Source: Gemmatimonadales bacterium (lineage in GTDB: Bacteria > Gemmatimonadota > Gemmatimonadetes > Gemmatimonadales > GWC2-71-9). Taken from it: DNA of 7,853 nt. A program made the position numbers and the translations under genes. The stretch spans positions 1 to 7,853 of the forward strand of contig JABDII010000559.1 in NCBI GenBank assembly GCA_013003805.1. Reading direction: 5' to 3'. The notes below the pieces were generated by a model, which did not search any database, was not told where the DNA came from, and worked only from the letters and a program-made list of their open reading frames with translations. Shown piece by piece: positions 4,733 to 7,853 of this stretch (positions are counted from its first letter, which is position 1; every line of letters starts with the position of its first letter).

Positions 4733-6691
4733 GTGTGCGGCATAGTGGGGTACGTCGGCACCCCGGATCCCGAGGTTTTGACGGCAATGCGAGATGTGTT
4801 GACGCATCGCGGTCCCGACGAGTGCGGCAACTTCGTTGACGAGTTGGTCTCCCTCGGACACCGGCGCCTATCGATCATCGACCTCGAGCACGGCCACCAG
4901 CCCGCCACCAACCCGGACGGCAGTGTCGTATTGGTCTACAACGGCGAGATCTACAACCATCTGACCGTACGCGGCGAGCTCGAGACCCGAGGCTACCAGT
5001 ACGACTCTCGCTGCGATACCGAGAGCGTGATCCACGCCTACGAGGCCTACGGCACGGCCTGTGTGGACCACCTCGACGGCATGTTCGCCTTCGTATTGTT
5101 CGATCGGTCTCGCGGCGTGCTGTTCGGCGCCCGCGACCGCCTCGGGAAGAAACCCCTGTACTACACCTCCAAGCCCTTTCAGGGGAATGGCCGCCTGGTG
5201 GAGTTCGCCTTCGCCTCAGAGCTCAAGAGCCTGCGCCAGCATCCCGCAATCGCACCCGCGCTCGAGATCTCCGACACCGCCGTCCTGTCCTTTCTGCTTC
5301 ATGACTACGTGGCCGGGACGCAGAGCGTGTATCAGCACGTGCAGCGGTTGCCGGCCGGCCATGCCTTTACGTTCGGCCTGCCGGGGTCAGCCCGCGAGGG
5401 GTTCCGCGCATGGCGATACTGGGACATTGATCTCAGTCCCAAGCACAGTACTGGCCCCACACCCACCGAGCAGGAGGCCAGCGAGCGCGTTCGCACCTTG
5501 TTGACTAGTGCGGTCGAGGCGCGGCTCATGTCCGATGTTCCACTTGGCGTTCTCCTGTCCGGCGGTCTCGACTCTTCGCTCGTGACATCGTTGATGACCC
5601 GGCTGCGCCCGCCCCACACGGTGCAGACCTTCACGATAGGCTTTCACGAGGCCAGCTTCGACGAGTCGCGCCATGCCGCCGAGGCTGCAGCGTACCTCGG
5701 CACCGATCACCACTGTCGACGTTTCGCGATTTCGGACGTGCAGGACCAAATGGACGGCCTCATCGACGCACTGGACGAGCCATTTGCGGATCCGTCGATC
5801 CTGCCCTACTCGATGCTCTGCCAGTTTGCCCGCGAGCACGTGACGGTCGCTATGGGTGGTGTTGGTGGTGACGAGCTCTTTGCCGGATACGACCCGTTCC
5901 GAGCGATCGGTCCGGCCCGCGCCTATGCGAAGGCCATTCCCAACTGGCTCCACCGTGGGGCAGTCGTGCCGCTCGCCGGCTTGATTCCAACATCCAGCCG
6001 GAATATGCCGCTCAGCTTCAAGGCCGCGCGATTCCTCCGCGGCGTCACTGTCCCCCAACGTGCGTGGCCCCCCGTGTGGATGGCACCGTTCACCATCGCA
6101 CAGCTCGAACGGCTGGTGCCCGATCTCGCTCGCAACCTCACCGTCGAGGCGGGCTATGCGTCGTTTCTCGAGGAGAGTCGGGGACTCGAACACGACGTGG
6201 ACAGAATGCTCTCCTTCTATCAGCGCTTCTACTTGCCAGACGACATCCTCGTCAAGGCCGACCGTGCCAGTATGCTGCATTCGCTCGAGGTGCGTTCGCC
6301 GCTGCTCGACACGGCCCTGGTCGCATACGTCAATAGCCTACCACCTCGCATGAAACTCAGGCGGACGACCAAATACCTGCTCAAGCGCGTGGCGGAGGGC
6401 GGCAACGGCCAGGGTCCCTTGCTGCCCCGGAGCATCATTCATCGGCGGAAGAAGGGTTTCGGCATCCCGATCGCCCGCTGGATCCGCGAAGGACTGTACG
6501 ACCTCTTCCACGAAACGCTGTTGGGAAACTGGCCTTCATCGTTGGGGATGTTCGAACGAAGCGAGGTGGCGCGCCTGCTCGATCGCCACCGGCGCGGTGC
6601 CGAAAACCACTACAAGGAACTCTGGGCCCGCTTCGTACTCCCCTCCTGGGTGAACCGGCACGCGAGACGCCCAACGACGGCTGTCAGCTGA
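4733..6691 (+). CDS. asnB: Glutamine-dependent asparagine synthase-like amidotransferase (AsnB family) with altered catalytic loop
   Basis: A 652-residue, full-length two-domain protein. The class II glutaminase domain (2 to about 210) begins M-C-G-I-V-G, so Cys2 becomes the N-terminal nucleophile after Met removal. H-R-G-P-D-E (25-30), R-R-L-S-I-I-D (44-50), N-G-E-I-Y-N (70-75) and D95 complete the glutamine site. The synthetase domain has the ATP PP-loop S-G-G-L-D-S-S (276-282), L-D-E-P-F-A-D (347-353), D-D-I-L-V-K-A-D-R-A-S-M (503-514), L-E-V-R-S-P-L-L-D (518-526) and K-K-G-F-G-I-P (573-579). The usual loop S-G-D/E-G-x-D-E-L-F-x-G-Y reads G-G-V-G-G-D-E-L-F-A-G-Y (375-386), with Val377 in place of the conserved acid. 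Family members convert aspartate to asparagine using glutamine and ATP, and relatives in glycan loci are linked to amidation of sugar acids or other building blocks. The setting between glycosyltransferase and methyltransferase genes favours a glycan role, but the substrate is unproven. The GTG start is fixed by the Cys2 requirement. Confidence 0.93.
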   Translation: MCGIVGYVGTPDPEVLTAMRDVLTHRGPDECGNFVDELVSLGHRRLSIIDLEHGHQPATNPDGSVVLVYNGEIYNHLTVRGELETRGYQYDSRCDTESVIHAYEAYGTACVDHLDGMFAFVLFDRSRGVLFGARDRLGKKPLYYTSKPFQGNGRLVEFAFASELKSLRQHPAIAPALEISDTAVLSFLLHDYVAGTQSVYQHVQRLPAGHAFTFGLPGSAREGFRAWRYWDIDLSPKHSTGPTPTEQEASERVRTLLTSAVEARLMSDVPLGVLLSGGLDSSLVTSLMTRLRPPHTVQTFTIGFHEASFDESRHAAEAAAYLGTDHHCRRFAISDVQDQMDGLIDALDEPFADPSILPYSMLCQFAREHVTVAMGGVGGDELFAGYDPFRAIGPARAYAKAIPNWLHRGAVVPLAGLIPTSSRNMPLSFKAARFLRGVTVPQRAWPPVWMAPFTIAQLERLVPDLARNLTVEAGYASFLEESRGLEHDVDRMLSFYQRFYLPDDILVKADRASMLHSLEVRSPLLDTALVAYVNSLPPRMKLRRTTKYLLKRVAEGGNGQGPLLPRSIIHRRKKGFGIPIARWIREGLYDLFHETLLGNWPSSLGMFERSEVARLLDRHRRGAENHYKELWARFVLPSWVNRHARRPTTAVS

Positions 6692-6774
6692 GACTCGCGC
6701 ACCCTAGCCCACCGTGGTCCGGTCCGGCTACATTCGGGCCAGACATGTTCGGCCGTTTCCCCACGGCTGGGGCT

Positions 6775-6778
6775 GGAG
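6775..6778 (+). promoter_or_regulatory. Ribosome binding site GGAG for the first methyltransferase
   Basis: GGAG leaves 7 nt to ATG 6786. Just upstream, two overlapping and mutually exclusive 5-bp hairpins can form: GCCGT with ACGGC (6752-6767), or CCCCA with TGGGG (6759-6772). Neither includes the GGAG. An in-frame GTG at 6714 would add 24 basic and aromatic residues with no family character and has no good ribosome binding site. Confidence 0.65.
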
Positions 6779-6785
6779 AATACGC

Positions 6786-7670
6786 ATGAACAAGACCTCT
6801 CGGGCAGTTTCGAGCGACGAGCGGACCGCCAGCGCTTTTGCCCGGTCTTGGAACACCCTGCCCGAAGGCTCCGTCTACACGGTGGAACAGTTTGAAGACT
6901 GGATGGCGCCCCTCAACCAATCAGATTTCTCAGGAAAGCGAGTCCTCGAAATGGGGTGCGGGAACGGGAGCCTGTTGATCCATAGCGTCTCCTGGAATCC
7001 TTCGTTTCTGCTGGGGATTGACCTGGGAGAATCCACCCAGTCTGCTTCCTCGAACCTCCGGAAGTCCGGCTTCGACAACTGGAAGATCGAACAAGCGGAT
7101 ATGGTGGGCTTTCAGAGCGATGGTTTCGACCTGGTGTACTGTATCGGAGTGCTCCACCACCTCGAATCGCCCTTCGAGGGCCTGTGTTCGGTGGTGGCGA
7201 ACGTCAAGGACGGCGGAAAATTCCATTGCTGGGTCTATGCGAAGGAGGGCAACCTCGTCGTCCGGCTCTTGGTCGAGCCACTTCGGAAGCTGTTCTCGAA
7301 ATTCCCCTGGTGGTTTACCAAGTACCTCGTCGCGACCCCCTTGGCCTTGCCGGTGTACGCCTACGCCAAGACATTGAGCGCCCTCAGCTTTCTCTCTTTT
7401 GTCAAACGACTGCCCCTCGCTGAGTATTGCTTCTGGATCGCCAAACGTGAGATCGCCTTTTTCCGCCACGTCATCTTCGATCAGCTCGTGACGCCCAAAA
7501 CGCACTACATCGCCCGGTCGGACGTAGCGGAATGGCTTGGGCGCTTCGGGGAGATCACGCCCGATTCCATCTATGTGATCCAACGCAATGGGAATTCGTG
7601 GAAGTTTGGCGGTACGATCCACCGGGGCGGGGCACCGTCGCAGGATGGGCGCACGTCCGCCATGGAGTAG
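6786..7670 (+). CDS. Class I SAM-dependent methyltransferase
   Basis: A 294-residue protein. After a hydrophilic N-terminus of about 50 residues comes a Rossmann-like SAM-binding core: motif I V-L-E-M-G-C-G-N-G-S (53-62), the acidic ribose contact L-G-I-D-L-G-E (76-82), an acidic motif A-D-M at 104-106, and motif IV D-L-V-Y-C-I-G-V-L-H-H-L (115-126). V-K-D-G-G-K-F at 140-146 is the post-motif loop. Residues 150-294 form a long C-terminal part with a hydrophobic stretch (about 180-206), then F-D-Q-L-V-T-P-K-T-H-Y-I (231-242) and a D-V-A-E-W-L helix. This layout is familiar from methyltransferases in surface glycan and lipid loci, and the hydrophobic stretch may serve membrane contact or an acceptor lid. 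The acceptor is unknown; O-methylation of a sugar is a reasonable guess. It starts 94 nt after asnB and stops 5 nt before the next gene, so operonic expression is likely. Confidence 0.88.
   Translation: MNKTSRAVSSDERTASAFARSWNTLPEGSVYTVEQFEDWMAPLNQSDFSGKRVLEMGCGNGSLLIHSVSWNPSFLLGIDLGESTQSASSNLRKSGFDNWKIEQADMVGFQSDGFDLVYCIGVLHHLESPFEGLCSVVANVKDGGKFHCWVYAKEGNLVVRLLVEPLRKLFSKFPWWFTKYLVATPLALPVYAYAKTLSALSFLSFVKRLPLAEYCFWIAKREIAFFRHVIFDQLVTPKTHYIARSDVAEWLGRFGEITPDSIYVIQRNGNSWKFGGTIHRGGAPSQDGRTSAME
7664..7667 (+). promoter_or_regulatory. Ribosome binding site GGAG for the last gene, inside the preceding coding region
   Basis: GGAG lies in the final codons of the first methyltransferase and leaves 8 nt to GTG 7676. 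The alternative ATG at 7685 would be 17 nt away, which favours the GTG. The placement suggests translational coupling of the two genes. Confidence 0.7.
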
Positions 7671-7675
7671 CACCA

Positions 7676-7853
7676 GTGACAGACATGCGCCGCGAGCCGG
7701 CATCTACAATCCCCGACACCTTTCCCGGCCTGCCGCCGGACCTGCAGCAGTTGCGCAAGCTGAACCTCGGATGCGGCCACTTTCCCAAAGAGGGGTTTCT
7801 CAACGTCGATTACAGCTCGACGTATCCCGCCGATTTCATATACGATCTCGACC
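7676..7853 (+). CDS. Second SAM-dependent methyltransferase, N-terminal fragment
   Basis: The frame opens with GTG at 7676 and runs off the right edge after 59 codons. After a proline-rich start (residues 8-21), the sequence L-R-K-L-N-L-G-C-G-H-F-P-K-E-G-F-L-N-V-D (26-45) matches motif I of a class I methyltransferase subgroup. In that subgroup a K-L-N-L-G-C-G strand is followed by a short loop and G-W/F-x-N-V-D, where the Asp (D45) would hold the SAM ribose. A-D-F-I-Y-D-L-D (52-59) fits the start of the following segment. Its motif I differs clearly from that of the preceding methyltransferase (V-L-E-M-G-C-G), so this is not a tandem duplicate. Only the nucleotide-binding start is visible; the acceptor is unknown. 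The 5-nt gap to the previous gene indicates one operon. Confidence 0.8.
   Translation, partial: MTDMRREPASTIPDTFPGLPPDLQQLRKLNLGCGHFPKEGFLNVDYSSTYPADFIYDLD

Noticed and set aside
5387..6280. Long - strand open frame of 297 codons inside asnB
   Set aside because: The + strand carries the conserved AsnB synthetase domain across the whole stretch; the antisense frame has no motif and no ribosome binding site.
6714..6785. GTG start adding 24 residues to the first methyltransferase
   Set aside because: ATG 6786 has a well-spaced GGAG; the extension has no family character.
6786..7853. Tandem duplication of one methyltransferase gene
   Set aside because: The two proteins differ in motif I and N-terminal layout, with no shared nucleotide stretch seen.

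Overview
This is a GC-rich bacterial chromosomal segment with strong Shine-Dalgarno sequences and both ATG and GTG starts. Nothing in it fixes the taxon. The short lipoprotein with a cysteine-containing beta-rich domain, together with the overall gene style, would fit an environmental diderm such as a Gemmatimonadota-like lineage, but that is only an impression. I see no IS element, CRISPR array, tRNA, rRNA or phage gene.

Left part (1-1453). The window opens in the last 98 codons of a sodium/proton-coupled acidic amino acid symporter on the + strand. It converges with a metallo-beta-lactamase-fold hydrolase of the UPF0173 family on the - strand (673-1344). The 373 bases between their stops hold a perfect 11-bp terminator hairpin that can work in both directions, a C9 homopolymer, several small inverted repeats, and a second hairpin just after the hydrolase. 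I see no convincing gene there. A 109-bp divergent spacer separates the hydrolase from the next gene.

Right part (1454-7853). Six co-directional + strand genes run to the window edge: a small lipoprotein of unknown function; a multi-pass GT-C-type membrane glycosyltransferase; a DPM1/GtrB-like family 2 glycosyltransferase with two C-terminal membrane helices; a full-length AsnB-type glutamine-dependent amidotransferase; a class I SAM methyltransferase; and the start of a second, different SAM methyltransferase. The last four are tightly spaced (21, 94 and 5 nt), and each has a good Shine-Dalgarno sequence, so they are probably one operon.

How they may work together (inference). The family 2 enzyme would load a sugar onto polyprenyl phosphate, and the GT-C enzyme would transfer it to a glycan, lipid or protein on the far side of the membrane. 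The AsnB-like enzyme and the methyltransferases would amidate and methylate sugars or another building block. This looks like the edge of a cell-surface glycan locus. The most unusual detail is in the AsnB-like protein: its otherwise conserved G-D/E-G-x-D-E-L-F loop has valine at the acidic position (V377), while the glutaminase site and ATP loop are intact.
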